A stretch of 64,000 bases of DNA from Sinorhizobium sp. RAC02. GTDB taxonomy: Bacteria; Pseudomonadota; Alphaproteobacteria; Rhizobiales; Rhizobiaceae. Location: assembly GCF_001713395.1 (NCBI RefSeq), contig NZ_CP016450.1, forward strand, positions 4,022,501-4,086,500, in the 5' to 3' direction. Of this stretch, positions 36,232 to 45,184 are shown piece by piece. Numbering within the stretch: the first letter of the stretch is position 1; each line of letters opens with the position of its first letter. The notes beneath the pieces are model-generated. The model was given only the letters and a program-made list of their open reading frames with translations, was not told the origin of the DNA and ran no database searches. A program made the translations under genes and the position numbers.

Positions 36232-37263
36232 ATGGCGCTCGCCCGCAACCGGCGCAGCCAGCGCACGGTCGATTACTGGCCGGGCTTCGTCGATGCGCTG
36301 TCGACGCTCTTGCTCTCCATCATGTTCCTGCTGACGGTGTTCGTTCTGGCGCAGTTCTTCCTGAGCCGCGAAATTTCCGGCAAGGACGACGTGCTGAACC
36401 GGCTGACCAGCCAGATCAACGAGCTGACCCAGCTTCTGGCGCTCGAAAAGAGTGGCAAGCAGGATATCGAGGATGCGCTCGCCAATCTCCAGGCGTCGCT
36501 CGCCCAGTCGGAAAGCGACCGTTCCCGCTTGCAGCAATTGCTCGACAGCGGTTCGGGCGTTTCGGACCAGGCGACCGCACGCGTGACGACGCTTGAAGGC
36601 GAGCTCGATTCGGAAAAGCAGGTCAGCGCCCGCGCCATGAGCCAGATCGAACTGTTGAACCAGCAGATCGCAGCGCTGCGCAGCCAGATTGCAGCAGTGG
36701 AAGAGGCGCTTCAGGCCTCGGAGGCGAAGGATAGTTCGTCGCAGGCGAAGATTGCCGATCTTGGCCGTCGCCTCAACGTCGCGCTGGCGCAGCGTGTACA
36801 GGAACTCAACCGCTATCGCTCCGACTTCTTCGGGCGCCTGCGGGAAATCCTCTCCGATCGCGAAAACATCCGCATCGTCGGCGACCGGTTCGTCTTCCAG
36901 TCGGAAGTGCTGTTTCCGTCCGGCGGTAACGAGTTGAACCCGGAGGGGCAGGTGGAGATGCGCAAGCTCGCCACCGCGCTGCTGGATCTCGCCAGGGAAA
37001 TTCCGTCCGAGATCAACTGGGTGCTGCGCGTCGATGGCCATACCGACAACGTGCCGCTCTCCGGCACGGGGCGCTACCGCGACAACTGGGAGCTTTCCTC
37101 GGCGCGTGCGACCTCGGTGGTTAAATTCCTGATTGCCAATGGCGTACCAGCCAATCGGCTCGTCGCGGCGGGTTTCGGCGAATTCCAACCGATCGCCGAA
37201 GGCAGCGACGATTCCGCCCGCGCCACCAATCGCCGCATCGAGTTGAAGCTCACCGAACGATAG
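36232..37263 (+). CDS. Peptidoglycan-binding OmpA/MotB-like protein
   Basis: A 343-residue protein with one N-terminal membrane helix (TLLLSIMFLLTVFVLAQFFL) that follows a conserved proline/Asp-type start (YWPGFVDALS), a central coiled coil of about 150 residues (EDALANLQASLAQSESDRSRLQQLL and after), and a C-terminal OmpA domain (DGHTDNVPLSG, NWELSSARATSVV, NRRIELKL). Asp in the pre-helix segment fits the ion-binding Asp of MotB-type stators. It pairs with the MotA-like gene and is not with flagellar genes. Confidence 0.9.
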   Translation: MALARNRRSQRTVDYWPGFVDALSTLLLSIMFLLTVFVLAQFFLSREISGKDDVLNRLTSQINELTQLLALEKSGKQDIEDALANLQASLAQSESDRSRLQQLLDSGSGVSDQATARVTTLEGELDSEKQVSARAMSQIELLNQQIAALRSQIAAVEEALQASEAKDSSSQAKIADLGRRLNVALAQRVQELNRYRSDFFGRLREILSDRENIRIVGDRFVFQSEVLFPSGGNELNPEGQVEMRKLATALLDLAREIPSEINWVLRVDGHTDNVPLSGTGRYRDNWELSSARATSVVKFLIANGVPANRLVAAGFGEFQPIAEGSDDSARATNRRIELKLTER

Positions 37264-37308
37264 TGGCCTGGTGCCGTCTGGCGCGACCATTCTCATCGGC
37301 ATGTTGAT

Positions 37309-37336
37309 CTTACGCGTACGTACGCGTAAGTTTTTT
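37309..37336 (+). promoter_or_regulatory. 22-bp perfect palindrome followed by six T
   Basis: CTTACGCGTAC (37309-37319) is the exact reverse complement of the following 11 bases (37320-37330); then comes TTTTTT. It lies 45 bp after the OmpA-like stop codon and 30 bp before the flavoprotein start. As RNA it forms a 9-bp stem with an ACGT loop, so it may end the motor-like operon. As DNA it looks like an operator for a dimeric regulator. Confidence 0.65.
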
Positions 37337-37360
37337 CGACATAGCGACGGGAGGCGGTTT

Positions 37361-39004
37361 ATGGATTGCGACCTGCTGGTGATCGGGGCGGGGCTGGCTG
37401 GCCTCGTGGCGGCGACGGAAGCGGCGGCGCGGGGCCTCAAGGTGATCATCCTTGACCAGGAAGGCGAGCAGAGCCTTGGCGGGCAGGCCTTCTGGTCGCT
37501 CGGTGGTCTTTTCTTCGTCGATAGTCCGGAACAGCGGCGTTTGCGCATCCGTGACAGCATGGCGCTCGCCCGGCAGGACTGGTTCGGCTCCGCGGGTTTC
37601 GACCGGCCTGAGGATCATTGGCCGCGTCGCTGGGCGGAAGCCTATCTCGATTTTGCGAGTGGTGAGAAACGCGCCTGGCTGCACGCCATGGGCATGCGCT
37701 GGTTCCCCGTCGTCGGTTGGGCCGAGCGCGGCGGCGGGCTTGCGACCGGCCACGGCAATTCCGTGCCGCGCTTCCACGTGACTTGGGGTACTGGCCCCGG
37801 CGTGCTTGCGCCGTTCATCCGACGGGCTCAGGAGCTTCGGGCTTCCAATGCGCTGGCCTTCCGTTTCCGCCACCGAGTCGATGGCCTGATCGTCGAAAAC
37901 GGCGCCGTCGTCGGTGCGCATGGCGCTGTCTTGACGCCGGACGTTGCGGAGCGCGGCCGGTCAACCTCTCGCGAGGTGGTTGGCGATTTCCGTTTCCGGG
38001 CGGGCGCCGTGCTTGTGTCCTCCGGCGGCATCGGCGGCAATCACGAACTGGTGCGGCAGAACTGGCCGCGTGATCGTCTGGGTGAGCCACCCGCCTTTAT
38101 GGTGAGCGGCGTGCCGGCCCATGTCGATGGCCGCATGCTGGCGATCACGCAAGCTGCCGGCGGTTCGGTCATCAATGGCGACCGCATGTGGCACTATACG
38201 GAAGGGTTGAGGAACTGGGATCCGATCTGGCCCGGCCACGGTATCCGCATCCTGCCCGGTCCGTCCTCGCTCTGGCTGGACGCACGCGGGCGGCGCTTTC
38301 CAGCGCCGGCCATGCCGGGCTTCGACACGCTGGCGACCCTGAAGGCCATCCGCGCAACAGGGTATGACCACAGCTGGTTCATCCTGACGAAGGCGATCAT
38401 CAAGAAGGAATTTGCCCTGTCGGGCTCCGAGCAGAACCCGGATCTGACCGGCAAGGATATTCCACTGCTCCTGAAGCGGCTCGGCAAGAACCCGCCCGGT
38501 CCCGTGCAGGCCTTCATGGACAAGGGGGCGGATTTTGTCGTGCGCAACGATCTTGGCGACCTCGTCTCCGCGATGAACACGCTGACGGGGGAGGCCTTGC
38601 TGGACGTCGAGCAGGTGCGGGCCGAGGTGGAAGCGCGCGACCGCGCGATCGACAATCCCTTCTCGAAGGATGCGCAGGTGACTGCCATCCGCGGCGCACG
38701 CGCCTATCTCGGCGACAAGTTGATGCGCACCGCGCGGCCGCATCGTCTGCTTGATCCGAAGGCGGGGCCTTTGATTGCCGTGCGTCTCAACATCCTGACG
38801 CGCAAGAGCCTGGGTGGCCTCCAGACGGACCTTTCCGGGCGCGTGCTGGAACTGTCCGGCAAGCCGGTGCCGGGCCTTTATGCGGCCGGGGAGGTCGCCG
38901 GTTTCGGCGGCGGCGGTGTGCATGGCTATAATGCGCTGGAAGGCACTTTCCTTGGCGGGTGCCTGTTTTCCGGGCGTGTGGCGGGCAGGGCCGTCGGCGC
39001 CTGA
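37361..39004 (+). CDS. FAD-binding dehydrogenase (KstD-like flavoprotein)
   Basis: A 547-residue flavoprotein of the fumarate reductase/succinate dehydrogenase-like FAD family, in the group annotated as FAD-binding dehydrogenase (COG3573). The N-terminal dinucleotide fold is CDLLVIGAGLAGLVAATEA. A second signature AGEVAGFGGGGVHGYNALEG precedes the C-terminus. GHGNSVPRFHVTWGTGPG lies mid-protein. GGGAGG is 6 bases before the ATG. The substrate is unknown, and 3-ketosteroid dehydrogenases are distant relatives. Confidence 0.88.
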   Translation: MDCDLLVIGAGLAGLVAATEAAARGLKVIILDQEGEQSLGGQAFWSLGGLFFVDSPEQRRLRIRDSMALARQDWFGSAGFDRPEDHWPRRWAEAYLDFASGEKRAWLHAMGMRWFPVVGWAERGGGLATGHGNSVPRFHVTWGTGPGVLAPFIRRAQELRASNALAFRFRHRVDGLIVENGAVVGAHGAVLTPDVAERGRSTSREVVGDFRFRAGAVLVSSGGIGGNHELVRQNWPRDRLGEPPAFMVSGVPAHVDGRMLAITQAAGGSVINGDRMWHYTEGLRNWDPIWPGHGIRILPGPSSLWLDARGRRFPAPAMPGFDTLATLKAIRATGYDHSWFILTKAIIKKEFALSGSEQNPDLTGKDIPLLLKRLGKNPPGPVQAFMDKGADFVVRNDLGDLVSAMNTLTGEALLDVEQVRAEVEARDRAIDNPFSKDAQVTAIRGARAYLGDKLMRTARPHRLLDPKAGPLIAVRLNILTRKSLGGLQTDLSGRVLELSGKPVPGLYAAGEVAGFGGGGVHGYNALEGTFLGGCLFSGRVAGRAVGA

Positions 39005-39028
39005 AGACGCCGACGGCCTGGATGTCGC

Positions 39029-40021
39029 TCAATCCATCTGGATCTTGGCGCCTTCGACGACCGGCTTCCACTTGGCAAGCTCGGCGGTCACATGCTTGCC
39101 GAGTTCTTCGGGCGTCGAGCCGACGATGGTGGCGCTGAACTCCTTCATACGCTCCACGACGGCCGGATCCTTCATGGCGTTGTTGGCCGCTTCGTTGAGC
39201 TTTGCCACGACCTCCGTCGGCGTGCCGGCCGGAGCGAAGAGGGCGTTCCACGTATAGGTCTCGTAGCCGGGAATGCCGGATTCGGCGATCGTCGGCACAT
39301 CCGGGAAGGAGGCTGCACGTTCCTTCGTCGTGACAGCGAGCGCACGTAGCGTGCCGGCCTTGATGTGGCTAGACGAGGAGGGCAGGTTGTCGAACATGAT
39401 CGGGATCTGGTTGCCGATCACGTCGTTCAGGGCCGGACCGGAGCCCTTGTAGGGCACATGCTGCATGCTGACGCTGGCCATGCTCTTGAAGAGTTCGCCG
39501 GAAAGATGTAGCGGCGTGCCGTTGCCGGAGGAGGCATAGCTGTAGGCTTCCGGATCGGCCTTCAGCAGTGCCAGAAGCTCTTCCACGTTTTTCGCCGGCA
39601 ATTCCGGGTTCACCACCAGCACGTTCGGCACGATGACCAGCAGCGAGACCGGCGCAAAATCCTTTTCCGCATCATAGGGATTTGTTTTCAGGATCAGCGG
39701 GTTCAGTGCGTGGGTGGCGACCGTTCCCATCAGGATCGTGTAGCCATCCGGCTCGGCACGCGCCACGCGGTCGGCACCAAGGCTGCCGCCGGCGCCGCCG
39801 ACATTTTCGACGATGACCTGCTGGCCGAGGCTGTCGCCCATCTTCTGCGCGATGATGCGCGCCACCACGTCGGTCGATCCGCCGGCGGCGAAGGGCACGA
39901 CGAGCGTAATGGTCCGGTCGGGGAATTGCTGGGCGCTGGCGGGCAGGCCGAGTGCCAGCGATGCAAGCACGGTGGTGCCAAGCGCCATAAGGGTACGGCG
40001 GGTGAGCGTCGAAAATGCCAC
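39029..40021 (-). CDS. Bug family (TctC-like) solute-binding protein
   Basis: A 330-residue periplasmic binding protein for a tripartite tricarboxylate transporter-like system. A Tat-like or Sec signal (TRRTLMALGTTVLASLALGLPASA) precedes FPDRTITLVVPFAAGGSTDVVAR, the family signature, and GGAGGSLGADRVARAEPDGYT. The GTG start at 40021 has GGAGGAAA upstream. No tctA/tctB permease genes are adjacent, so the protein is an orphan receptor here. It may feed a transporter elsewhere or have a regulatory role. Confidence 0.9.
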   Translation of the reverse strand: MAFSTLTRRTLMALGTTVLASLALGLPASAQQFPDRTITLVVPFAAGGSTDVVARIIAQKMGDSLGQQVIVENVGGAGGSLGADRVARAEPDGYTILMGTVATHALNPLILKTNPYDAEKDFAPVSLLVIVPNVLVVNPELPAKNVEELLALLKADPEAYSYASSGNGTPLHLSGELFKSMASVSMQHVPYKGSGPALNDVIGNQIPIMFDNLPSSSSHIKAGTLRALAVTTKERAASFPDVPTIAESGIPGYETYTWNALFAPAGTPTEVVAKLNEAANNAMKDPAVVERMKEFSATIVGSTPEELGKHVTAELAKWKPVVEGAKIQMD

Positions 40022-40101
40022 GTGGTTTTCCTCCCAAGGTGACGTGAAGTCCGCCTCCTCAGGATAGGGCACTTGCCCCGCGAAACAAGTGTCGGCGACG
40101 A

Positions 40102-41925
40102 TCAACCGGCCGCGTGGGCCTCTCCGAGGAACGCCTGGCCGCCATGGTCGAACTGCAACCGCGCAAGACGGGCATAAAGCCCATTCTGCTGGACGAGCGA
40201 CTGGTGGGTGCCCTCTTCGACGACGCGGCCTGCTTCCATGACGAGGATGCGGTCAGCCTTGAGCACGGTGGCGAGGCGGTGCGCGATGACGATGGTCGTA
40301 CGCTTGCCCATCTGGCCGTCGAGCGCCTTTTGCACCAGCGTCTCGCTTTCGGCGTCAAGCGCCGAGGTCGCCTCGTCGAGCAACAGCAATGGCGCATCCT
40401 TCAGGATGGCGCGCGCGATGGCAATACGCTGGCGCTGGCCGCCGGAGAGCGTGACACCACGCTCGCCGACCATCGTGTCATAGCCCATGTCGAGCCGCGC
40501 GATGAATTCTTCCGCCTGGGCGGCGCGGGCGGCGGCGCGGATCGCCTCGTCGCTGACATCGGTCATGCCGAAGGCGATGTTGTCGCGGATCGTCGCGGCA
40601 AAGATGGTGACGTCCTGCGGCACCAGCGCGATGCGGCGGCGCAGTTCTTCCGGATCCGCGGTGCGCAGATCGATACCGTCGAGGGTGATCGTGCCCGAAT
40701 CGGGATCGTAGAAGCGCAGGACGAGAGAGAGGATCGTGCTCTTGCCGGCGCCGGAGGGGCCAACTATCGCGACCGTCTCGCCCTGTTTGACGGCAAAGCT
40801 CAGGCCGTTGACGCTGCGATAACCGGGGCGGGCTGGATAGGAGAAATGCACATCCTGGAAGGCGATTTCGCCGCGGGCGGGGAGTGGCAGTCGGACCGCA
40901 TTGGTGAGCGCGGCGATCGCTGGCACCTCGGCAAGCAGTTCCGTCAGGCGTTCGGCCGCCCCAGCAGCCTGCGAAAGCTCGCCCCACACTTCGGACAGGG
41001 CGCCGAGGCTGCCGGCGGCGAAGACGGCGTAGAGCAGGAACTGGCCCAGCGTGCCGGCGGAAAGTGTACCGGACAGCACGTCGCGCGCCCCGAACCACAA
41101 CACGGCAACCACCGAACCGAAGATCATGGCGATCGCAAAGCCTGTCAGCAGCGAGCGGGCGCGGATGGCGGAGCGGGCGGCGCCATAGGCGCTCTCGACC
41201 TCGCCGAAGAAGCGGGCGCGGGCGGCGTCTTCCGCATTGAACGCCTGGAGCGTGCGGGTCGCGCCGATTGCCTCGCCGGCATAGGCGGAGGCTGCGGCCA
41301 GTGTATCCTGCGCCTCGCGCGAGCGGCGGCGCACCGAGCGGCCAAAGGCGACGAGCGGGAAGACGATGACGGGAATGGCGGCGATGACGAGGCTCGACAG
41401 TTTCGGGCTGGTATAGACCATCATGGCGATGGCGCCGAGACAGAGGATGAGGTTGCGCAGCGCGACGGAGGCGGTGGCGCCCACGGCGGATTTGATCTGC
41501 GTCGTATCTGCGGTCAGCCGCGAGACGATCTCGCCGGACTGGTTGACGTCGAAGAAAGCCGGCGAGAGTTTTGTCACATGGGCGAAGACGTCGCGGCGAA
41601 GATCGGCGACGATGCGTTCGCCAAGTGTGATGACGAAATAATAGCGCATGCCGCTCGCCAGCGCGAGCAGGCCGGCCAGCACGAAGAGCATCGTGAAATA
41701 GGTGTTGATGAAGCCGGCACCGGCGCCGGAAAAGCCGTGGTCGATCATGCGCCGCACGGCAAGCGGCAGGACGAGCGTCGTGACGGCCGCCATAACGAGG
41801 GCGACCAGCGCGCCAGCAACGAGACCACGGTAGCGGCCGATATAAGGAATAAGCCTGCCCAGCGGACGGACGGTGCGGCGCTCGGTTTTCGCCGGCGCGA
41901 CTGCTTCTCTGTCTGTGGACACCAT
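40102..41925 (-). CDS. ABC exporter, fused membrane and ATPase domains
   Basis: A 607-residue half-transporter of the MsbA/LmrA type. Six transmembrane helices lie in residues 25-320; the ATPase domain carries Walker [12 protein letters not shown], the Q-loop, signature [16 protein letters not shown], Walker [13 protein letters not shown] and switch His in [10 protein letters not shown]. The start at 41925 has a GGGGG tract upstream. Substrates of this clade include lipids and drugs; the real one is unknown. Confidence 0.9.
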   Translation of the reverse strand: MVSTDREAVAPAKTERRTVRPLGRLIPYIGRYRGLVAGALVALVMAAVTTLVLPLAVRRMIDHGFSGAGAGFINTYFTMLFVLAGLLALASGMRYYFVITLGERIVADLRRDVFAHVTKLSPAFFDVNQSGEIVSRLTADTTQIKSAVGATASVALRNLILCLGAIAMMVYTSPKLSSLVIAAIPVIVFPLVAFGRSVRRRSREAQDTLAAASAYAGEAIGATRTLQAFNAEDAARARFFGEVESAYGAARSAIRARSLLTGFAIAMIFGSVVAVLWFGARDVLSGTLSAGTLGQFLLYAVFAAGSLGALSEVWGELSQAAGAAERLTELLAEVPAIAALTNAVRLPLPARGEIAFQDVHFSYPARPGYRSVNGLSFAVKQGETVAIVGPSGAGKSTILSLVLRFYDPDSGTITLDGIDLRTADPEELRRRIALVPQDVTIFAATIRDNIAFGMTDVSDEAIRAAARAAQAEEFIARLDMGYDTMVGERGVTLSGGQRQRIAIARAILKDAPLLLLDEATSALDAESETLVQKALDGQMGKRTTIVIAHRLATVLKADRILVMEAGRVVEEGTHQSLVQQNGLYARLARLQFDHGGQAFLGEAHAAG

Positions 41926-42014
41926 ACCCCCATTCCCAGTGCCTGGCGGCACGAATTGTCTTTCGGCTCTTGTTATCCAGACGGCCTTCATGTATAGGCT
42001 CGCCATCGAATTGG

Positions 42015-42044
42015 GAAGCCGTAGGTCAGACCGACCGCGGCTTC
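42015..42044 (+). promoter_or_regulatory. Stem-loop in the rpmE leader
   Basis: GAAGCCG (42015-42021) pairs with CGGCTTC (42038-42044), and inside it GGTC (42024-42027) pairs with GACC (42033-42036). It lies 72 bp before the rpmE start. It could be a binding site for autoregulation or simply a processed leader. Confidence 0.4.
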
Positions 42045-42115
42045 ATTTACGTCTTTGGCCTCGCTGCCGCAATGCGTTGCGACAAATGGCCCCCGGAACA
42101 AGCAGGAAGAGTGTC

Positions 42116-42337
42116 ATGAAGGCTGATATCCATCCCGACTACCACGTCATCAAGGTCGTCATGACCGACGGCACCGAATACGAAACCCGTTCGACCTGGG
42201 GTTCGGCCGGCGCCACGATGAACCTCGAAATCGACCCGAAGTCCCACCCGGCCTGGACCGGCGGCAACCAGCACATGCTGGACCGCGGCGGCCGCGTTTC
42301 CAAGTTCAAGAAGCGCTTCGAAGGCCTCGGCCTCTAA
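42116..42337 (+). CDS. rpmE: 50S ribosomal protein L31
   Basis: A 73-residue ribosomal protein starting [20 protein letters not shown] and ending [10 protein letters not shown]. It lacks the CxxC zinc pairs, so it is the zinc-free form. GCAGGAAGA lies upstream of the ATG at 42116; the longer open frame starting upstream is not part of the gene. It is divergent from the ABC exporter and has a strong terminator. Confidence 0.96.
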   Translation: MKADIHPDYHVIKVVMTDGTEYETRSTWGSAGATMNLEIDPKSHPAWTGGNQHMLDRGGRVSKFKKRFEGLGL

Positions 42338-42362
42338 TTCGCTTCCACTGGATGATTTCAAG

Positions 42363-42386
42363 AACCCGGCTTCGGCCGGGTTTTTT
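42363..42386 (+). terminator. Terminator of rpmE
   Basis: An 8-bp perfect stem (42363-42370 with 42375-42382) with TTCG loop and a run of six T that overlaps the end of the stem. It begins 25 bp past the rpmE stop codon. Confidence 0.95.
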
Positions 42387-42474
42387 GTTGCCTGGATTTG
42401 GCGGCAACCGGATGAGGGGGCTTGTTCGATGACAGCAAGAACGCAGGCAACAAAAAACCCGGCCGAAGCCGGGT
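42364..42474. repeat. 31-bp perfect inverted repeat formed by two mirror-image terminators
   Basis: Bases 42364-42394 are the exact reverse complement of 42444-42474, and 49 bp lie between. Each arm contains a complete hairpin plus its T-run: one serves rpmE, the other the DUF1465 gene. Such an inverted copy suggests duplication of a terminator by inversion. Confidence 0.85.
42450..42474 (-). terminator. Terminator of the DUF1465 gene
   Basis: A 7-bp stem (42457-42463 with 42468-42474) with a CGAA loop, followed on the minus strand by UUUUUU. It lies 27 bp past the DUF1465 stop codon and is a mirror copy of the rpmE terminator. Confidence 0.93.
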
Positions 42475-42501
42475 CATCGTTTCACCGTGTCTGTGGACCG
42501 C

Positions 42502-43020
42502 TCAGTTGTTGCCGAAAGCGGTCTGCAGCAGGTTGATCTGGGCCTGCACGCTGTTCTGGTTGACCGGCTCGAAGGCCTGGACTTCCTGCGGGCGGTAAAT
42601 CTCGCGGTCGAGCAGTGCGACGCGATTCTGCAGGCGGAGCGACCGTTCGATGAGGTCGCGGAAGGCTTCCGGCAGATCGTTCCAGCCGGGCGCGGTCTTG
42701 TCGACGTTGAAGCTGTCGAGACGCACCTTGTTCTTTTCCGACAGCACCTGGTCGCGGCTCATCTCGCCATTGTTGACGGCGCGCTGGAGAAGCAGCCAGG
42801 AGGCCATCTGCATCAGGCGGGTGGTGAGGCGCATCGATTCAGCTGCATACAGCACCGAGGCCATGCGCGGCAGTACCTTGGAGGCCTGGCGCCCGACGCC
42901 GTCGAGATAGCTTGCAGTCTCTTCGACGAGACCCATGCCTTCGGCGTACAGGGATTTGAATTGCGCCGACGACGCAACGTGGCCAGCGAAGCTGACGGTA
43001 TTCAATCCTCTTTCGGACAT
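42502..43020 (-). CDS. DUF1465 family protein
   Basis: A 172-residue soluble, mostly helical protein. The N-terminal MSERGLNTVSFAGHVASSAQ and ETASYLDGVGRQASKVLPRM segments are characteristic of DUF1465 in rhizobia. The function is not known. The start is at 43020 with AGGGATG upstream; the open frame continues upstream for 60 codons with unrelated composition. It is monocistronic. Confidence 0.85.
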   Translation of the reverse strand: MSERGLNTVSFAGHVASSAQFKSLYAEGMGLVEETASYLDGVGRQASKVLPRMASVLYAAESMRLTTRLMQMASWLLLQRAVNNGEMSRDQVLSEKNKVRLDSFNVDKTAPGWNDLPEAFRDLIERSLRLQNRVALLDREIYRPQEVQAFEPVNQNSVQAQINLLQTAFGNN

Positions 43021-43402
43021 GGTGTCATCCCTGTTGAACGCATCACACTGCAGGTAACGGAAGGTTGGCGCTCTGTGTTCCAAGCGGCCTTTTAATGTCT
43101 CAAGGATGATCCCATAACCTAATTCGCGCAAGGGCATTCTTAATAAAGGGTTAATCTCCACAATTCTTTCGGCACAGGTGCACCGCGCGGGCGCGTGCAA
43201 ACAAAAAAAGAGCCGCGGAAAGCGGCTCTCAAGGTAAAACAGGGAGAAAATCAGACCGATTCCCCGAAGGGTGAAAATGTCTGAACCCGGAAGAACCGGA
43301 TGGGCAAGTAATAACGTGTAAGGCTTAATGACCGGTTAACTCTATTGTCGGTTTGCCATCTGCTGTGCCTTTTCGGCAAGGCTGCGGCGATCTGGCACGC
43401 CT
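43021..43402. other. Intergenic region, 382 bp
   Basis: No gene was found. It holds a minus-strand terminator at 43203-43228 and, upstream of DUF1465, an AT-rich promoter-like stretch (43120-43160). The 170 bp between the terminator and the DUF1192 stop codon have no ORF and could be a 3' UTR or sRNA. Confidence 0.4.
43203..43228 (-). terminator. Terminator downstream of MFS-DUF1192
   Basis: A 7-bp GAGCCGC/GCGGCTC stem (43210-43216 with 43222-43228), followed on the minus strand by seven U. It is 175 bp beyond the DUF1192 stop codon. Confidence 0.85.
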
Positions 43403-43594
43403 CTAGCGGAAGAGATTTTCTGCCGCCGATCGGCTTGCGCCCTTCCTTGCCTTCTCCGCTTCAAGACGGTCGATCTCCGTCCGAAGCAGGTCGATTCGCG
43501 CTGCCAGTTCATCGACCGAGAGCAGCGACAGGTCGCTGCCGATCTCGTGCGCGGTCTTTTTCAACGGACGTCCGTCTTCGTCGAAGAGGCTCAT
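43403..43594 (-). CDS. DUF1192 small protein
   Basis: A 63-residue protein starting MSLFDEDGRPLKKTAHEIG and containing LLSVDELAARIDLLRTEI, the DUF1192 core, then a short coiled coil and ASRSAAENLF. The function is unknown. Its ATG overlaps the MFS stop codon by four bases (ATGA), so it is translationally coupled to the transporter. Confidence 0.93.
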   Translation of the reverse strand: MSLFDEDGRPLKKTAHEIGSDLSLLSVDELAARIDLLRTEIDRLEAEKARKGASRSAAENLFR

Positions 43595-44868
43595 GCGGTT
43601 TTCTCCTCCGATTGTTCGTCGGCGGCTTGCGGCTGGGTAAGCGCGCGCGGCGAGAGCTGAAGGCTTTCCGGCGTCATCATGGTGCCGGGGTTGATGGTCG
43701 TGTAGGCGTCGCGCATCTCGGCCGGCAGCGCGGCGCGGCGACGGCTGCGGAAGATGGCGTAGGCGGTGATCAGGATATGCGCCGAGCAGGTCACCATGAA
43801 GAGTGCATAGGGGCCAACCGCCGACATGATCGGACCGCCGAGCGTCGGGCCGATGATCGTGCCGACGCCATAGAGCAGCAGCAGGCCGCCGGAGACTTTT
43901 ACGAAGTCCTCGGGGCTGGCGAAGTCGTTGGCATGCGAAACGGCGATTGGATAGAGCGCATTGGCCATCGCGCCATAGAGCGCCGTCAGCACCAGAAGCA
44001 CGGTGACAGAGGCCGGCTGGAAAACGAAGAGCGAGAAGCCGGCACCGGCGGCGATGGCCGAGAGCACGGCGAGCACGATGCGTCGGTCGATGCGGTCGGA
44101 CATGCGGCCGGCCGGCAACTGCATGACGGCGCCGGCAAAGATCGCCACGCTCATCATGATGGCGATCGTGCTGGAGGACAGGCCGGCATTGGCGCCGAAG
44201 ACGGCACCCAGCGTGCCGAAGGCGCCGTTGGCGATGCCGATCAGCACGATGCCGACGCAGGCGACGGGGGAGGTGCGGAAAAGGGCTGGAATATCGAGCC
44301 GCACCTGTTTCAAAGGCTGCGGCGAGGCGGCGGTCGACAGCGTCGTCGGCAGCATGGCGAAGCAGTAGAGAATGCCGGCGAACATGAAGAGCATCGGCGT
44401 CGTCACGTCGCCGAGCGCCACCGTCATCTGGCCGCCGACGGTGCCGATCAGCGTGATGGCAATGTAGAGGGAGAAGATCAGCCCGCGGCTCTCGTTGGTG
44501 GCGCGCTCGTTCAGCCAGCTTTCGATGATCATCGACGTGCCGGCGATCGAGAAGCCGGTGACGGCGCGCAGCACGATCCACCAGAACGGATCGACGAGCA
44601 TTCCGGTCAAAAGTGCGATGATGGCGATCAGCGAGGCGAAGCCGGAAAAGGCGCGTACATGGCCGATGCGTTTGACGATGGTTGGCGCCATCAGGCAGCC
44701 GAGCACGAAGCCGGACGCCCAGGACGTGCCGAGCAGGCCGAGCATCGTCGTCTCATAGCCTTCGAAGGCGCCGCGCATGGGCAGCAGCAGGCCGTGCAGG
44801 CCGTTCCCCAGGAAAAGGAACAGGGTGCCCATGAGAAGCGCGAAGACGGAAATGAGATTGTTACGCAT
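43591..44868 (-). CDS. MFS transporter (UMF-like)
   Basis: A 425-residue major facilitator with 12 predicted membrane helices. The first helix starts at LISVFALLMGTLFLFLGNG, the loop 2-3 motif reads GRMSDRIDRR in the second half, and helix 4-5 carries VTGFSIAGTSMIIESWLNERA, a signature of the YcaD/UMF-type family. The ATG at 44868 is the first Met of similarity; a longer frame runs upstream without family features. The substrate is unknown. Followed by DUF1192 with ATGA overlap. Confidence 0.9.
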   Translation of the reverse strand: MRNNLISVFALLMGTLFLFLGNGLHGLLLPMRGAFEGYETTMLGLLGTSWASGFVLGCLMAPTIVKRIGHVRAFSGFASLIAIIALLTGMLVDPFWWIVLRAVTGFSIAGTSMIIESWLNERATNESRGLIFSLYIAITLIGTVGGQMTVALGDVTTPMLFMFAGILYCFAMLPTTLSTAASPQPLKQVRLDIPALFRTSPVACVGIVLIGIANGAFGTLGAVFGANAGLSSSTIAIMMSVAIFAGAVMQLPAGRMSDRIDRRIVLAVLSAIAAGAGFSLFVFQPASVTVLLVLTALYGAMANALYPIAVSHANDFASPEDFVKVSGGLLLLYGVGTIIGPTLGGPIMSAVGPYALFMVTCSAHILITAYAIFRSRRRAALPAEMRDAYTTINPGTMMTPESLQLSPRALTQPQAADEQSEEKTA

Positions 44869-45020
44869 AGGATTTCCGTGAGTTTCGCCAATGGGAAAGG
44901 AATAGCGCACCTGTTGCCGATTGCCAGATGCAAAGGCGACGCGCACACGATTTTCAGACGACGTGTTGGTCGCTTGGAAAAATGTCTCGGGTATGACAGG
45001 AAGGGCGGAGAAAGGCCGCC

Positions 45021-45176
45021 ATGTCGAAAATTCTTCCAGCACTTCTCCTTGCCGTCATGCTGCTGCATCTCATCCGGCCCGTCGGCCTGCCGGGGCTGAA
45101 GCGGCGTGCGGATTTCTGGAAGATCGCCGTGGTCGCCATCGTGCTGATGATGCTGACGGTGCTTATCAGGCCCTGA
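45021..45176 (+). CDS. Small hydrophobic protein
   Basis: A 51-residue predicted membrane protein with two hydrophobic segments (LLLAVMLLHLI and VVAIVLMMLTVLI) joined by a basic loop (PGLKRRADFWK). AAAGG lies 5 bases before the ATG. It looks like the conserved two-helix small proteins of rhizobial genomes. The function is unknown. It lies between the divergently transcribed MFS gene and the end of pgk. Confidence 0.65.
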   Translation: MSKILPALLLAVMLLHLIRPVGLPGLKRRADFWKIAVVAIVLMMLTVLIRP

Positions 45177-45184
45177 AACGCAGA

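Noticed and set aside
35144..37263. MotA/MotB-like pair as a Zorya-type phage defence system
   Set aside because: ZorA/ZorB-like folds alone are not enough. No helicase or nuclease partner follows; the next gene is a flavoprotein, and the setting is core chromosome.
40114..41997. 627-codon plus-strand open frame opposite the ABC exporter
   Set aside because: Composition is typical of an antisense shadow (Gly/Arg/Asp/Ala-rich). All ABC motifs are on the minus strand.
43345..45099. 584-codon plus-strand open frame opposite the MFS gene
   Set aside because: It is full of Gly/Arg/Asp/His runs with no hydrophobic core. The minus-strand frame encodes a clear 12-helix transporter and DUF1192.
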